Assembly (NCBI GenBank): GCA_001184205.1
Contig: LBMP01000002.1
Location: 21,403 to 85,402 of the forward strand
Direction of reading: 5' to 3'
Source of the DNA: Desulfocarbo indianensis
Lineage (GTDB): Bacteria; Desulfobacterota; Desulfarculia; Desulfarculales; Desulfarculaceae
DNA: 64,000 nt
Under the pieces are notes generated by a model, which made no database searches, was not told the DNA's origin, and worked only from the letters and a program-made list of their open reading frames with translations. Position numbers and translations under genes: made by a program. Below, one piece after another: positions 33,080 to 42,916 of this stretch. The first letter of the stretch is position 1, and the number at the start of each line of letters is the position of its first letter.

Positions 33080-35041
33080 TTAGAAACTCCGGAAATCCTC
33101 GTCGCTAAGCGGGATGGCCTTCTCCGGGTCCACCTTTGCCGCGGACGGCTTGTCGGGCTTGCCTTTCGGCGCGGGTTCCGGCAGAGCCCGGTGGGCGATG
33201 CGGCGTACCTTGGTTTGATTGCCTTTGCGAGCCAAGCCGTTGTCCCGCTGGGAGCCCACCATGGTCACCAGATCGATGACGACGGACTTCATTTGTTCGG
33301 CCTGGGCGTTCAGTTCTTCCGAGGCCGCCGCGGATTCCTCCGCGTTGGCGGCGTTGGCTTGCACTACCTTGTCCATGTCGGACACGGCGACGCTGATCTG
33401 GTCGACCCCTTGGGCCTGCTCCACCGAGGCGGCCGCTATCTCGCCCACCAGCTCGGCGACTTTGCCCGCGGAATCGGCCACGCGGACAAACGCGTCATTG
33501 GTTTGCAGAACCAGATCGGAACCCTCGCGCACTTTTATCACGCTGTTTTCAATGAGGGCGGCGGTGCTCTTGGCGGCCTTGCCGGCCCGCATGGCCAGAT
33601 TGCGGACTTCATCGGCCACCACCGCGAACCCCGCGCCATGTTCTCCGGCCCGGGCCGCCTCCACCGCGGCGTTTAAGGCCAGCAGATTGGTTTGGAACGC
33701 TATTTCATCGATGGTTTTGATGATCTTGGATATCTCTTCGCTGGACTGGGCTATCTGCTCCATGGAGGCGGTGAGATGCGACATGGAATCATCGGCCTCT
33801 TCCACCACCTGGCGGGCGTGGCTCATGAGGCTGTTGGCCTGATCGGCGTTGCTGGCGTTCTGTTTGGACATGGAGGAGACCTGCTCCAGGGAGGCCGAGG
33901 TTTCTTCCAGGGAGGCCGCCTGCTCGCTGGCGCCCGAGGCCAGCGACTGGCTGGAGCCGGAAACCTGGCTGGACGCCGCCACTACCTGTTCGGCCCCTTC
34001 GTTCAAGGAGGCGATGGTTATGCTGAGGGTCTTGTTGATGCCCACGGAAATGAGCCAACCCACCACGAAGCTGATCAAGGAGACGATCGCCGACACCACG
34101 ATTATCAGGACCAAAGCGCTTTCTTCGATGGCGGAGGCCTCTTTGGCGCTGGCTTTCATTTGGGCGTTGGCCCGCTGCGCGATGGCGGTGACCGATTCAT
34201 CCACCCCTTTTTGGACGGCGCGCAAACCCTGCCGGATGAGATCCTTCAACTCGCGCTGCAGGGCGGCCCGCTGGACCACTTTGGGGAAAATGGCCTGAAA
34301 GGTCTGGTAATAGGATTGGACCTGATTTTTGAGCGCCCCCTGGGCCGAGGCCGTGAGCAAGCCCTGGGCCTCGCCGAGGCGGTCCATGTAGCGTTGATCG
34401 GCTCTCTCCAGGATGTTTTTCTCCTGGCGCCTCAGTTCCTTCACCAAAAGCTTGCTTTGGGGGTCGTCCGCCTGTTGCTCCAGGCGCCGGCCAATCTCCA
34501 CCAGCTGCTTGACCACTCCCTTGGAGTTTTCCGCTGAATCGTACCAGCCGATTTGGTTGGTGAGTTCAAGGCAAAGGCCTTGCTTCTCTTCTATGACGCC
34601 GGCCAGCTTGGTCAGTTCCTCGAATTTGGCGTTGGCGGCCAGGGTGAGGCTTTCTATGGCGCCTCCCTTGCGGCAAGGCGGCACGGCCAGGCCTTGCTCG
34701 TCCGGTATCAGGGTGCCCAGGTCGCTGGTCCCCTGCAAGGCGACTTTGCTCAGGCCTTGAAAGCGGTTTATTTTTTCATGGGCGCGTTTGGCGTATTCCT
34801 TGAATTGCGCCAGGTCGCGGTCCACGCCCGCCATTTCGTTCAGGTTCACCCGCATGCCCAAAATGGTTTCGGTCATCAAGGCCGCCACCCGGTCTTGGGG
34901 AAGCCTTTGCAGGGTGATGGTTTGGTAGGAATCCACCACCGCGTTGAACCTACTGATAAAGAAGGCGGAAAGCCCGGCAAGCATCACTACCAGGACGAGG
35001 GTCATTCCCACCAGTTTCTGTTTGATCGTCAGGTTCGACAT
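33080..35041 (-). CDS. Methyl-accepting chemotaxis protein
   Basis: I start at the ATG whose complement ends at 35041, preceded by GGGGAGGG; the frame extends upstream to 35248 without a ribosome site. The 653-aa product has a first membrane helix (about 10-32), a mainly helical extracytoplasmic region of about 270 residues, a second helix (about 310-335) and a long cytoplasmic coiled coil with the conserved hairpin tip [25 protein letters not shown] domain is not obvious. The acidic tail ends in DEDFRSF, possibly a docking or tethering tag. The stimulus is unknown. Confidence 0.92.
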   Translation of the reverse strand: MSNLTIKQKLVGMTLVLVVMLAGLSAFFISRFNAVVDSYQTITLQRLPQDRVAALMTETILGMRVNLNEMAGVDRDLAQFKEYAKRAHEKINRFQGLSKVALQGTSDLGTLIPDEQGLAVPPCRKGGAIESLTLAANAKFEELTKLAGVIEEKQGLCLELTNQIGWYDSAENSKGVVKQLVEIGRRLEQQADDPQSKLLVKELRRQEKNILERADQRYMDRLGEAQGLLTASAQGALKNQVQSYYQTFQAIFPKVVQRAALQRELKDLIRQGLRAVQKGVDESVTAIAQRANAQMKASAKEASAIEESALVLIIVVSAIVSLISFVVGWLISVGINKTLSITIASLNEGAEQVVAASSQVSGSSQSLASGASEQAASLEETSASLEQVSSMSKQNASNADQANSLMSHARQVVEEADDSMSHLTASMEQIAQSSEEISKIIKTIDEIAFQTNLLALNAAVEAARAGEHGAGFAVVADEVRNLAMRAGKAAKSTAALIENSVIKVREGSDLVLQTNDAFVRVADSAGKVAELVGEIAAASVEQAQGVDQISVAVSDMDKVVQANAANAEESAAASEELNAQAEQMKSVVIDLVTMVGSQRDNGLARKGNQTKVRRIAHRALPEPAPKGKPDKPSAAKVDPEKAIPLSDEDFRSF

Positions 35042-35599
35042 TCTGATTTCCCTCCCCATGTTTGCTGCGAATACACTAGTGCCAAGCCCCCCCCATGCCA
35101 ATGGCTCATTAAAATGGTTTCCCAAAAACCATTGAGGCGCGCTAGCCTCCACTGGAATCCAGTTGACGAGCCTTAAGGTTTGAGTTTGTTTTAATGGTGG
35201 TGAAAAACCGCGCGTCCCAATTAACCGCACCCAGTAGCTGCGCTCCACCGGGCCGTTAGTTGTTTTTCGACGCGTTCCCTACTTGCACGCTTGAAAAGCG
35301 CTTGCCTGGGGCTTTATTGACGGTTCGCCCTGAAAGTGCGTCCACGGATCGGCCAGACCGCCAGCTAAAGTCAACGTTAAAGACAAGTTGATAGTTGCCT
35401 TCTATTTCCCACGCTCCCTGGGGGCAAGCGATGCGGTTCGGGGGGCCGACCCTTTAAGCCTGCAATAGGGCATGTTTGCTAACAATCAGGTAATCCCTGA
35501 TTATTGATCTTAAAAGCCTGAGAAACCGTGAAAAATGACATTAGTTCGCGTTGAAATCGCCTGCTGGGCGTGTCTGGACCTTTTTCGGGGGGCGTAATA
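35042..35599. other. Intergenic region with a 7-bp inverted repeat
   Basis: This 558-bp gap separates the chemoreceptor from the response regulator, both reading leftward. It holds an inverted repeat, AATCAGG (35484-35490) and CCTGATT (35496-35502), in AT-richer sequence. The repeat could be an operator for the upstream side of the chemoreceptor gene. I see no supported coding frame and no clear promoter. Confidence 0.35.
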
Positions 35600-36253
35600 C
35601 TAGGCGGGGGTTATTCCTTCTTTGATGGCGTAGCGGACCAATTCCGCCAGACTGTGGGCGCCGATTTTACGCATGACGTTTTGCCGGTGGGTCTCCACGG
35701 TTTTCACGCTCAGGTTGAGAATGCTGGCTATTTGCTTGACTCCGATCCCTTCGGCCAGAAGCTGGAGCACCTCCCGTTCCCGTCCGGTGAGAAGGCTGAA
35801 GGGGTCTTTTTGCTCGGCCGGCAGGCTGCGCAGATAATCTTGCAGCAACCTCTGGGAGATGAATGGGCTGAGGTAGAACTGGCCCGCCTCCACCATGGAA
35901 AGGCACAGGGCAAGCTCTTCGAAGGCGCATTGCTTCAAGAGATAGCCCGAAGCGCCGGCCTTGATCATCTCGCTCACGTAGCGCAGGTTGTCATGTATGG
36001 AAAGCGCTATGACCTTGACCTTGGGCAGGGCTTCCCTGATCTGGCGGGTGGCGTCGATGCCGTTCAAATCGGGCATGGATATATCCATGATCACCAAGTC
36101 GGGCCTCAGCTCCAAGACCATGCCCAAGGCCTCCCGCCCGCTGGTGGCGCTGCCAGCCACCTTGAGCTTGGTCTGACTTTCCAAGAGCGAGCGCAAGCCG
36201 TCCAGCATGATGCGGTGATCGTCGGCCAGAACTACTTTTTTAATTTTGGGCAT
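35600..36253 (-). CDS. NarL/FixJ-type response regulator
   Basis: The 217-aa protein has an N-terminal receiver (D11/D12, phospho-acceptor D57 in LVIMDISMPDLNG) and a C-terminal LuxR-type helix-turn-helix (about 150-215) with LTGREREVLQLLAEG and SVKTVETHRQNVMRKI. It binds DNA when phosphorylated. Its ATG overlaps the stop of the kinase upstream (TGATG), so the two are a cognate pair. Target genes are not known. Confidence 0.93.
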   Translation of the reverse strand: MPKIKKVVLADDHRIMLDGLRSLLESQTKLKVAGSATSGREALGMVLELRPDLVIMDISMPDLNGIDATRQIREALPKVKVIALSIHDNLRYVSEMIKAGASGYLLKQCAFEELALCLSMVEAGQFYLSPFISQRLLQDYLRSLPAEQKDPFSLLTGREREVLQLLAEGIGVKQIASILNLSVKTVETHRQNVMRKIGAHSLAELVRYAIKEGITPA

Positions 36254-38223
36254 CAGTTCGTTCCTCGTCGCAGGGCTTCGGGCATGGGCAGGCTGATGCT
36301 GGCCACGGTGCCAGCCCCAGGCCGGGAGCCGATTTTTCCTTCCCCCCCCAAATTCTTGAGCCGCTCGCCAATGCTGAACAGCCCGAATCCATGGGGGATA
36401 AAAGAGTCCAATGCACGGATGTCGAAGCCGTGTCCATCGTCCTGCACGGTAATCTCGAGATGGCTCGGTTCGCTGTCAAGCCGGATCCGAATGGTCCTGG
36501 GATGCCCGTGCTTGACCGCGTTCATCACCAGCTCCTGGGTGGCGCGGAAAAGGGTCAGGGTCGTTTCCCAATCCAATTCCTTGGGCATCCAGTTGGAGGT
36601 GAATTGGGTCACCACGCCATAGCTCTGGTAGGTATGCTCGGCCAGCCAGCTCAAGCCGGCCTCCAAGCCCAGCTCGCGGAGGATGGGCGGGCTCAAGCTG
36701 GCGGTGATGGTTCTGGCCTCGGCAAAGGCCTGATCCACCTGCCGCACCAGCTCATGCAGTTTTTGCTCCCGCGCGCGGGGCTTGCCGGCCAGGGCCGCCT
36801 GCAAGCCAATGCGGATCAGGGCCAGGGTTTGGCCCAGGCCGTCATGCACCACCTCCGCCAACCTCTGGCGCTCCCTTTCCTCGGCGAGGGCCAGTTGGGC
36901 GGCCAGGCCCCGCAGCTTGTTTTGATACTCCTTCAGCTTCTTCTCGGTGGCTTTCCGCTCCGTGATGTCTTCCACGGTGGCGATGTGGCCTCCCTGGAGA
37001 CGTCCCGGCTCCAGAAGCCGCACTTGGATCAACACGTTTATAATCCGCCCGTCCTTGCATTGCCAGCGGGCTTCGCCGCTGGCGCCGGCCCGTTTCATGA
37101 GCTCTTCCTGGATGGCCTGGCCGGTTTGGGCGTACTCCTGGCCCGATAGGTAGAGCATCCTGCTTTTGCGGCCTTCCAGTTCATTTTTTTTATAGCCCAG
37201 CATTTGGCACAGGGCGGGATTCACGATCTGGATCACCCGGTCGCGCATCCATATGATGCCCACCGGCGAGGCGTCGAGTATGGCCTGCAGGCTCTTTTGG
37301 CGGTGGGCGAGATCCCTTTGGGCCTGGATGTGTTCGGTGATGTCCATAACCGTGGCGATGAAGCCGCGCGACAGGTCCGCTTGGCTTTGCGGCTCCAGGT
37401 AGGCTTGGATTTCCCTGGCCGAGCCCTCCTTGCGCCGCCAGGTGGCGCGGAGCGGGCCGGGCATTATCCCTTGCAACACCGCCAGGGCTTTTTTCCCCGC
37501 CTCTTGGCTGGCCGCCTTGTTTGGGAAGAGCAATTCCAGGGGTTGCCCCAAGAGTTCCCCTATCCGGTAGCCGGTTATGGTTTCCATGGCCCGGTTGCAC
37601 CATTTGATGGTGAACCCCGGCTCCATGTAGCAGATGCCGGCGGGCGAGGAGTCCAGGATGGCTTGCAGGGTGCGTTGACGCGCCTCCAGCTGCTCATGCA
37701 ATAAGCGGCCATTGGCGGAACCGTCCGGCTGGCTCTGCCCGTCGGGGAGAGTCCCGCTCTCCGCCGGTTCCCGGCCGGGGGGCGGCGATGCGGGCGCCCG
37801 CTCCGGGGCCAAGGGAAAGCCGCCGGGCGGCAAGGCGCCCTTGAGGCAATTGCGGGGCGTTATCAGCGCTTCTTTAAGGCAACACAGCAATGAACTGACC
37901 TGGCAGGGTTTGCTTATCACGGCGTACGGGTTCAGTTGCGCTATTTCCAGGGGTATTTTGCCCCGAAGGCTGTGGCCGGACAAGACCAGGAGTATGCTCG
38001 ATTTCTGCGGCATGCGGGCCAGTATCTGCCACGCGGGCTCTTCGCCCGGCAGATCAAGGTCGACCAGGAGCGCGTCCGGCTGCTCCTGGCTAAGGGCCTC
38101 TTGCAGTTGTTCGCAGGTTTCGCAACGATAGGCAGTCTCCAAGCCAGCCAGGCTCAAAGCTAGATCGATTTCCAGGCCGGCTGTGTTGTCAGATGTTGCC
38201 ACTAATACCTTGGCCCAAGACAT
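36253..38223 (-). CDS. NarX-class sensor kinase with receiver-like and PAS domains
   Basis: The 656-aa protein lacks membrane helices. It has a receiver-like N-terminus (about 1-130) with DALLVDLDLPGEE, two PAS domains (about 185-300 and 310-430, with AILDSSPAGICYME and AILDASPVGIIWM), a HisKA_3 dimerisation helix (ERERQRLAEVVHDGLGQTL, with the His in VVHDG) and HATPase_c (TQELVMNAVKHGHP, DDGHGFD, GFGLFSIGERL). HisKA_3 kinases pair with NarL-type regulators, which is what follows. The acidic pair of a classical receiver is not clear in the N-terminal domain, so it may not be phosphorylated. Confidence 0.9.
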   Translation of the reverse strand: MSWAKVLVATSDNTAGLEIDLALSLAGLETAYRCETCEQLQEALSQEQPDALLVDLDLPGEEPAWQILARMPQKSSILLVLSGHSLRGKIPLEIAQLNPYAVISKPCQVSSLLCCLKEALITPRNCLKGALPPGGFPLAPERAPASPPPGREPAESGTLPDGQSQPDGSANGRLLHEQLEARQRTLQAILDSSPAGICYMEPGFTIKWCNRAMETITGYRIGELLGQPLELLFPNKAASQEAGKKALAVLQGIMPGPLRATWRRKEGSAREIQAYLEPQSQADLSRGFIATVMDITEHIQAQRDLAHRQKSLQAILDASPVGIIWMRDRVIQIVNPALCQMLGYKKNELEGRKSRMLYLSGQEYAQTGQAIQEELMKRAGASGEARWQCKDGRIINVLIQVRLLEPGRLQGGHIATVEDITERKATEKKLKEYQNKLRGLAAQLALAEERERQRLAEVVHDGLGQTLALIRIGLQAALAGKPRAREQKLHELVRQVDQAFAEARTITASLSPPILRELGLEAGLSWLAEHTYQSYGVVTQFTSNWMPKELDWETTLTLFRATQELVMNAVKHGHPRTIRIRLDSEPSHLEITVQDDGHGFDIRALDSFIPHGFGLFSIGERLKNLGGEGKIGSRPGAGTVASISLPMPEALRRGTN

Positions 38224-38702
38224 GGCCTTTCACTTTTCTTCGCCCCCCTCTTCTTAAGCTGGTAAATAAACGAGATTTAGCTAAAGCTATATTCCTCTAT
38301 GGGGCAGACAATGCGCCGCGCCGAAAGCGGGCTCGGCGACCATGGCCAAGCAGAGGAAAAGTTAGGGCAGGCACGGATGGTTCATCCGGTTAATCAATAA
38401 TAATTATTGTTTAAAGCAAGCCGACCTCTCTCGCCTCGCATAATATATACTCTTTAATGAGGAAGCTGAAAATAAGTGAAGCTCGCTCATTAAGGCGAGG
38501 ATGCCGCCGCCTTTGGCGTCCGCCGCCCGGCGGAAAACGATGCGCTGAGACGAGTGACGGCTCCTCGTTTTCACCGCGGGCCTCGTTTCGCGGCGGGCCA
38601 TTTACCATCCGCCAAACCATACGCGGGGCCGGGAAAACCTTACCGGCGGCCCAGGATATGGCCCTGGCAAACGCTAGGGCGTTGCGCAAGGGTCGCCTGG
38701 CT
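38224..38702. other. Intergenic region with a hairpin and a possible leftward promoter
   Basis: This 479-bp region lies between the kinase gene and the end of the ABC operon. An 8-bp inverted repeat TTAATGAG (38454-38461) and CTCATTAA (38486-38493), with an inner AGCT/AGCT match, makes a good hairpin. Further small palindromes are TTTAGCTAAA (38276-38285) and TCCGCC/GGCGGA (38519-38534). On the minus strand, TTTTCA and TATATA spaced 17 bp near 38445-38473 could be a weak promoter for the kinase pair. Short frames here have no ribosome sites and no recognisable products. Confidence 0.35.
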
Positions 38703-39491
38703 TCAGCCAGTCAGGCGGGGCGCTGCAAAAGAGGCCTCTATCAATGCCTTGGTATAGGGGTGGGCCGGCTGGGCGAGAATGGCGGCGGTATGGCCTTGCT
38801 CCCAAAGGCGGCCGTCCTTCAGCACCGCGATGCGGGAGCACAACCAGGCCAGCGGCGCCAAATCGTGGGAAATGAAGAGATAACTCATGCCCAGCCGCTG
38901 GCGCAGCCTGGCCAACAGCTTGAGGACCGCGGCCTGCTGGGCCAAATCCAGGCTGGCCAGGGCCTCGTCGCAGATCAAAAGCTCGGGCTGCGGAGCCAGG
39001 GCCCTGGCTATGGCCACCCTTTGGCATTGGCCGCCGCTAAGTTCGTGGGGGCGCGCCTCCAGACAGTTAACCGGCAAATCCACCAGGTCCAGGAGTTCGC
39101 GGGTTTTTTCCTCGAGTTCGCGGCCGGCCGCCGTGCCCAATACCTCCATGGGCTCGGCGATCAGGTTTCGCACCGTGTAATAGGGGTTCAAATAGACGAA
39201 AGGGTCCTGCCAGACGACCTGGGCCTGGCGTCTCAGCTCCCGGCGCTGGCCGCGGCTGAATCCGGCCAGGTCGCGGCCCTTCCATAACACCCTGCCGCCG
39301 GCGGGGGCCTCCAGGCCCAGAATCAGCCTGGTGAGGGTGCTCTTGCCCGCGCCGCTTTGGCCCGCCAGGCCCAGGGCCTGGCCCGCCTCCAGCCGCAGGC
39401 TCACCCCGTCCAGGGCCCGCAAACGGCCCCGGCCCGAGGGGTGCGGGTATTCCTGGCTGACTCCCTCCAGGGACAAAAGGGGCTCAGGCAT
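38703..39491 (-). CDS. ABC transporter ATP-binding protein (Opp/DppF-NikE type)
   Basis: The 262-aa ATPase has Walker A GQSGAGKST, signature LSGGQCQRVAIARAL, Walker B LLICDEALASLD and the switch His in LFISHD. It is the second of the two ATPases typical of oligopeptide/nickel importers. It overlaps the preceding ATPase gene by 8 bp and is the last gene of the operon. Confidence 0.93.
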   Translation of the reverse strand: MPEPLLSLEGVSQEYPHPSGRGRLRALDGVSLRLEAGQALGLAGQSGAGKSTLTRLILGLEAPAGGRVLWKGRDLAGFSRGQRRELRRQAQVVWQDPFVYLNPYYTVRNLIAEPMEVLGTAAGRELEEKTRELLDLVDLPVNCLEARPHELSGGQCQRVAIARALAPQPELLICDEALASLDLAQQAAVLKLLARLRQRLGMSYLFISHDLAPLAWLCSRIAVLKDGRLWEQGHTAAILAQPAHPYTKALIEASFAAPRLTG

Positions 39492-40263
39492 GGCGTCCCC
39501 CCAAGAGGTCGAGGGCGTTGATCAGTTCCCGGGTGTGGGCGTGGGCGGGCCGGGCCAGCACCCGGGAGGTGGCGCCCCGCTCCACCACGCTGCCGTGCTG
39601 CATCACCAATATTTCCGGGGCCAGGGCCGAGACGGCCCGCAGGTCGTGGGAGATCACGATGAGAGCGGTGTGATGCTCCCGGCGCAGGCGGTGCAGCAGG
39701 TCAAGCACCGCCATCCGGTTCAAGGGGTCCAGGCCGGTGGTGGGCTCGTCGGCGATGAGCACCTGGGGCCGCAAGGCCAGGGCGGTGGCGATCAGCACCC
39801 TTTGCCGCATGCCGCCGCTCAGTTCAAAGGGATAGCGCTGGGCATAGGAAGCGGGCAGGGCCACCGTTTCCAGGAGCCGGCGGGCTCTCTCCTGGGCGCG
39901 TTCCCGGTGCCAGCCCCTGGTTTCGCAGAGGGCTTCGGCTATCTGGGGACCCACCTTGACCACCGGATCCAGGGCCGAGGCCGGGCTTTGGAAGATCAGG
40001 AATATCTGGCCGCCGCGCCTGCCCCGCCAGGCCTGGGGATCATTGGGCGGGATGCTCTCGCCGTGCAGGCGTATCTCGCCGGCCCTCACCCGCAAAGGCC
40101 GGGGCAGCAGGCCGCAGAGGGCCAGGGCGCTCAGGCTTTTTCCGGCCCCGCTCTGGCCCACCAAGCCCAGGGCGCCACCGTGCTCCAGGCTGAAGCTCAG
40201 CTCGCGCACCAGGTCGCCGGCCGGAGAACTCACGGTCAGGCCGTTTACTTCCAGGAGCTTCAT
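39484..40263 (-). CDS. ABC transporter ATP-binding protein (Opp/DppD-NikD type)
   Basis: The 259-aa ATPase has Walker A GQSGAGKS, signature LSGGMRQRVLIATAL, Walker B VLIADEPTTGLD and the switch His in VISHD. With the product of the next gene it forms the heterodimeric ATPase of the importer. It starts 1 bp after the DppC-type permease stop. Confidence 0.93.
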   Translation of the reverse strand: MKLLEVNGLTVSSPAGDLVRELSFSLEHGGALGLVGQSGAGKSLSALALCGLLPRPLRVRAGEIRLHGESIPPNDPQAWRGRRGGQIFLIFQSPASALDPVVKVGPQIAEALCETRGWHRERAQERARRLLETVALPASYAQRYPFELSGGMRQRVLIATALALRPQVLIADEPTTGLDPLNRMAVLDLLHRLRREHHTALIVISHDLRAVSALAPEILVMQHGSVVERGATSRVLARPAHAHTRELINALDLLGGRHA

Positions 40264-40264
40264 C

Positions 40265-41101
40265 TCACCAGCTCCGCGCCCGCTTGACCTGCATGGCGTC
40301 GCGCAGGCCCTCGGCCAGGAGGTTGAAACCCAGCACGCTCAAGGTAACCGCCGCGCCGGGGGCCAGCATGAGCCAGGGGGCCCGCACCAGATACATGCGC
40401 GATTCCTGGAGCATGGCCCCCCATTCCGGGGTGGGGGGCTGGGCGCCCAGGCCCAGATAGCCCAGGCCGGCCATGGCCAGGATGATCCAGGCGGTTTTCA
40501 GGGAGGCCGCCACCAGGATGGGCGGAGCGATCTGGGGCATGATGTAGCGCCGGATGAGGCGCAATCCCCTAACCCCGGAAACCCGGCCCCCCAGCACGAA
40601 TTCCTTCTCCTTGGCCCCCAGGGTCAAGCCGCGCGCCAGACGCCCCCACCAGGGCCAACTCGCCCCGGCGATGCCGATCACCAGGCTGGTCAGCGAGGGC
40701 CCCAGGGCCCCGGCCAAAACCAGGGCCAGGAGAAAGCCGGGAAAGGCCAGGGCGATATCCAGCGCCGCCTTGAAAAGCGCTTGCAGCCAGGGCCGCCCCA
40801 GGCCGGCGGCCAGGCCGGCCAGGAGCCCTGCGCCCAGGGCCAAGAGGGAAGCGGCCAGGCTGGCGAAAAGGGAAACCCGCGCCCCGAACAAAACCCGCGA
40901 AAGAACGCAACGCCCCAATTGATCGCTGCCCAGGGGGAAATCCAGGCTGGGGGGATGCAGCCTCTGGGAGAGATCGGTGCGCAGGGGATCGTGGGGGGCC
41001 AGCCAGGGCGCGGCCAGGCCGGCGGCCAGGAGCAGGGCCAGCAGCAATCCGCCCGTGCGGGCCATGGCGCTCTGGCGGAAGGCCTTAGTCACGCCGGCCA
41101 T
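40265..41101 (-). CDS. ABC transporter permease (Opp/DppC-NikC type)
   Basis: The frame runs to 41182, but the ATG whose complement ends at 41101 has an AAGGA ribosome site and gives a normal 278-aa length; the longer N-terminus overlaps the upstream gene heavily. The protein has about six membrane helices, an N-terminal PHDPLRTDL segment, LGSDQLGRCVLSRVLFG and the cytoplasmic EAA loop near EFVLGGRVSGVRGLRLI. It pairs with the DppB-type permease upstream. Confidence 0.9.
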   Translation of the reverse strand: MAGVTKAFRQSAMARTGGLLLALLLAAGLAAPWLAPHDPLRTDLSQRLHPPSLDFPLGSDQLGRCVLSRVLFGARVSLFASLAASLLALGAGLLAGLAAGLGRPWLQALFKAALDIALAFPGFLLALVLAGALGPSLTSLVIGIAGASWPWWGRLARGLTLGAKEKEFVLGGRVSGVRGLRLIRRYIMPQIAPPILVAASLKTAWIILAMAGLGYLGLGAQPPTPEWGAMLQESRMYLVRAPWLMLAPGAAVTLSVLGFNLLAEGLRDAMQVKRARSW

Positions 41102-42056
41102 TGCCCTGGTTTCCTTGGCCGCGGGCCAGGCGCGGGTCCAGCCACTGGTGCGCCAGGTCGGCCAATTGAGTGGCCAGGACAAAGACCAGCGCCATGAAGA
41201 GCACCGCGCCCTGCACCAGGGGTATATCGCGGGCCAGGATGGCGTCCACCGCCAGCTTGCCCAGGCCGGGCCAGGAGAATATGGATTCCACGATCACCGC
41301 GCCGCCCAGGAGATGCCCCAGGGAGATGCCCCACATGGTGACCACCGGCGGCAGCGCGTTCTTCAACACGTGCCGTTTAAGCACCGCCCACCTGCTCAGG
41401 CCCTTGGCGTGGGCGAAGCGCACGTAGTCCTGGCCCAGGACCTCCAAGAGGCTGGCCCGCAGCACCCGGCCCTGCATGGCGGCTATGGAAAGGCCGAGAG
41501 TGAGCACCGGCATTATCAAATGATTCAGGCCGCCCCGTCCCATGAGGGGCAATAACCCCCAGTGCAAGGCCAGCAGCATGATGAGCAGGAGGCCCAGCCA
41601 GAAGTTGGGCAGGGAGAGGCTGAGAATGCTCCAGGCCCTAGCCAGGCGGTCCGGCGCGCGGCCCTGATAGACCGCGCCCACCACGCCCAGGGCCGTGGAG
41701 CAGATCACCACGAACCCAAAGGCTGCCAAGGCCAATTCCAGGGTGGCGCCCAGCCTGGCCAGGAGTTCGCCGGCCACCGGTTCCCCGGTTTGCCAGGAGC
41801 GGCCCAGATCGCCCTTCAGCGTCTTGCCCAGCCAGCGGGCATAGCGCAGGGGCACGGCGTCGTCCAGGCCCAGTTCGCGGCGCAGCTCCGCCACGCTTTC
41901 CCGGCTGGGGGCCTCCTGGCGGTCGCGCAGGATTATCTCGGCCGGATCGCCGGGCGCCAGGGCGAACAGGCCGAAGGCGATCAGGGAGACGCCCCACAGC
42001 ACCACGGCCAGGTAGGCCAGCCGCTTGAGAATCGAAACCGCGCCCCCCAACCTCAT
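41085..42056 (-). CDS. ABC transporter permease (Opp/DppB-NikB type)
   Basis: The frame extends to 42416, but the likely start is the ATG whose complement ends at 42056, overlapping the methyltransferase stop by 4 bp. The 323-aa product has about six membrane helices, the family N-terminus VSLIAFGLFALAPGDPAEI and the EAA loop DYVRFAHAKGLSRWAVLKR. It is the first permease of the importer. The 17-bp overlap with the next permease gene suggests coupling. Confidence 0.92.
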   Translation of the reverse strand: MRLGGAVSILKRLAYLAVVLWGVSLIAFGLFALAPGDPAEIILRDRQEAPSRESVAELRRELGLDDAVPLRYARWLGKTLKGDLGRSWQTGEPVAGELLARLGATLELALAAFGFVVICSTALGVVGAVYQGRAPDRLARAWSILSLSLPNFWLGLLLIMLLALHWGLLPLMGRGGLNHLIMPVLTLGLSIAAMQGRVLRASLLEVLGQDYVRFAHAKGLSRWAVLKRHVLKNALPPVVTMWGISLGHLLGGAVIVESIFSWPGLGKLAVDAILARDIPLVQGAVLFMALVFVLATQLADLAHQWLDPRLARGQGNQGNGRRD

Positions 42057-42916
42057 CGGCCGCTTGCCTTGGCCCAATGGATGAGGGCGGCCGAGGCTTC
42101 CGCCTGTAGATCGATGATGCCCCGGCGCGCATGGGGAGCGAGGGCGTCGTGAATCGCCTGGCGCAGCCCCGGCCCCTTTTTGCCGAAGATGGCGAAGTAG
42201 GCTGCGAAGAATTGGGCGGCCTTGCCGGCCTCCAGGTTGAGATTGGCTTGCCAAGAAAGGTGCAGCAGGTTGGGCCGGCGGCCGCTGGCCAGCAGATAGC
42301 CCATGGCGCAGGGCAGGTTGAAGCTGTGGCCGGGCAGGGGCGTTTCCATCACCCGCTCCCATATGCGCCGGCGGATGGGGAAGACCTCCCCGCCGGTTCC
42401 CACCACCAAGGCGCAAGCTTCCGCGGGCATGCTTTCCAGGCGCTCTATGCCCTGCGGCGTGCAGGCGGGCGGGAAAAAGGCCGCCAGCGCCAGGTCGTGC
42501 TTGTCTTCCGGCCTTATGGCCAGCCAGTCTCCCTGCTGGGCGCTGATCTGATCCAGCCCGGCCTGGGCGGCGCGGCGCTCCAGCTCGGCCAGCATGCCCG
42601 GCGAATCGTCCAGCGCCGTGACCCGCGCGCCGCGGGCGGCCAGGGCCAGGGCCAGGCTGCCCGCGCCGCAGCCCAGCTCCAGAACCGAGGCGCCCACGCC
42701 GGCCAGGCCCTGGGAGGCCAGGCCGCGCGCCACGGCCTGGGCCGCCGCTTCTCCGCCGCCGGTGGCCTCTTCCCAGAGACCGGCCGTCTGGTCGTAGAAA
42801 TCCCGCCAGCGCTGGGGATGGTCCGCCTGGGAGGCCTGGAAGCAGGATTCCTCCCGCAACTCCTGCCAGAGCTTTTCCCAGTAGCCGGCGGTGAGGCGCT
42901 GGCGGGCCGGGGTCAT
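42053..42916 (-). CDS. Class I SAM-dependent methyltransferase inside the ABC import operon
   Basis: The 287-aa protein has a Rossmann-type SAM-binding motif I (VLELGCGAGSLALALA), an acidic residue after strand 2 (VTALDDSPGMLAEL) and typical following motifs (ISAQQGDWLAI). The first 60 residues are helical. It overlaps both neighbours by 4 bp, so it is a fixed member of the operon between the binding protein and the permeases. It could modify or process the imported ligand, but the substrate is unknown. Confidence 0.88.
   Translation of the reverse strand: MTPARQRLTAGYWEKLWQELREESCFQASQADHPQRWRDFYDQTAGLWEEATGGGEAAAQAVARGLASQGLAGVGASVLELGCGAGSLALALAARGARVTALDDSPGMLAELERRAAQAGLDQISAQQGDWLAIRPEDKHDLALAAFFPPACTPQGIERLESMPAEACALVVGTGGEVFPIRRRIWERVMETPLPGHSFNLPCAMGYLLASGRRPNLLHLSWQANLNLEAGKAAQFFAAYFAIFGKKGPGLRQAIHDALAPHARRGIIDLQAEASAALIHWAKASGR

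Noticed and set aside
38411..38689. Minus-strand frame of about 90 codons in the 38224-38702 gap
   Set aside because: No ribosome site, no recognisable domain, and composition looks random.
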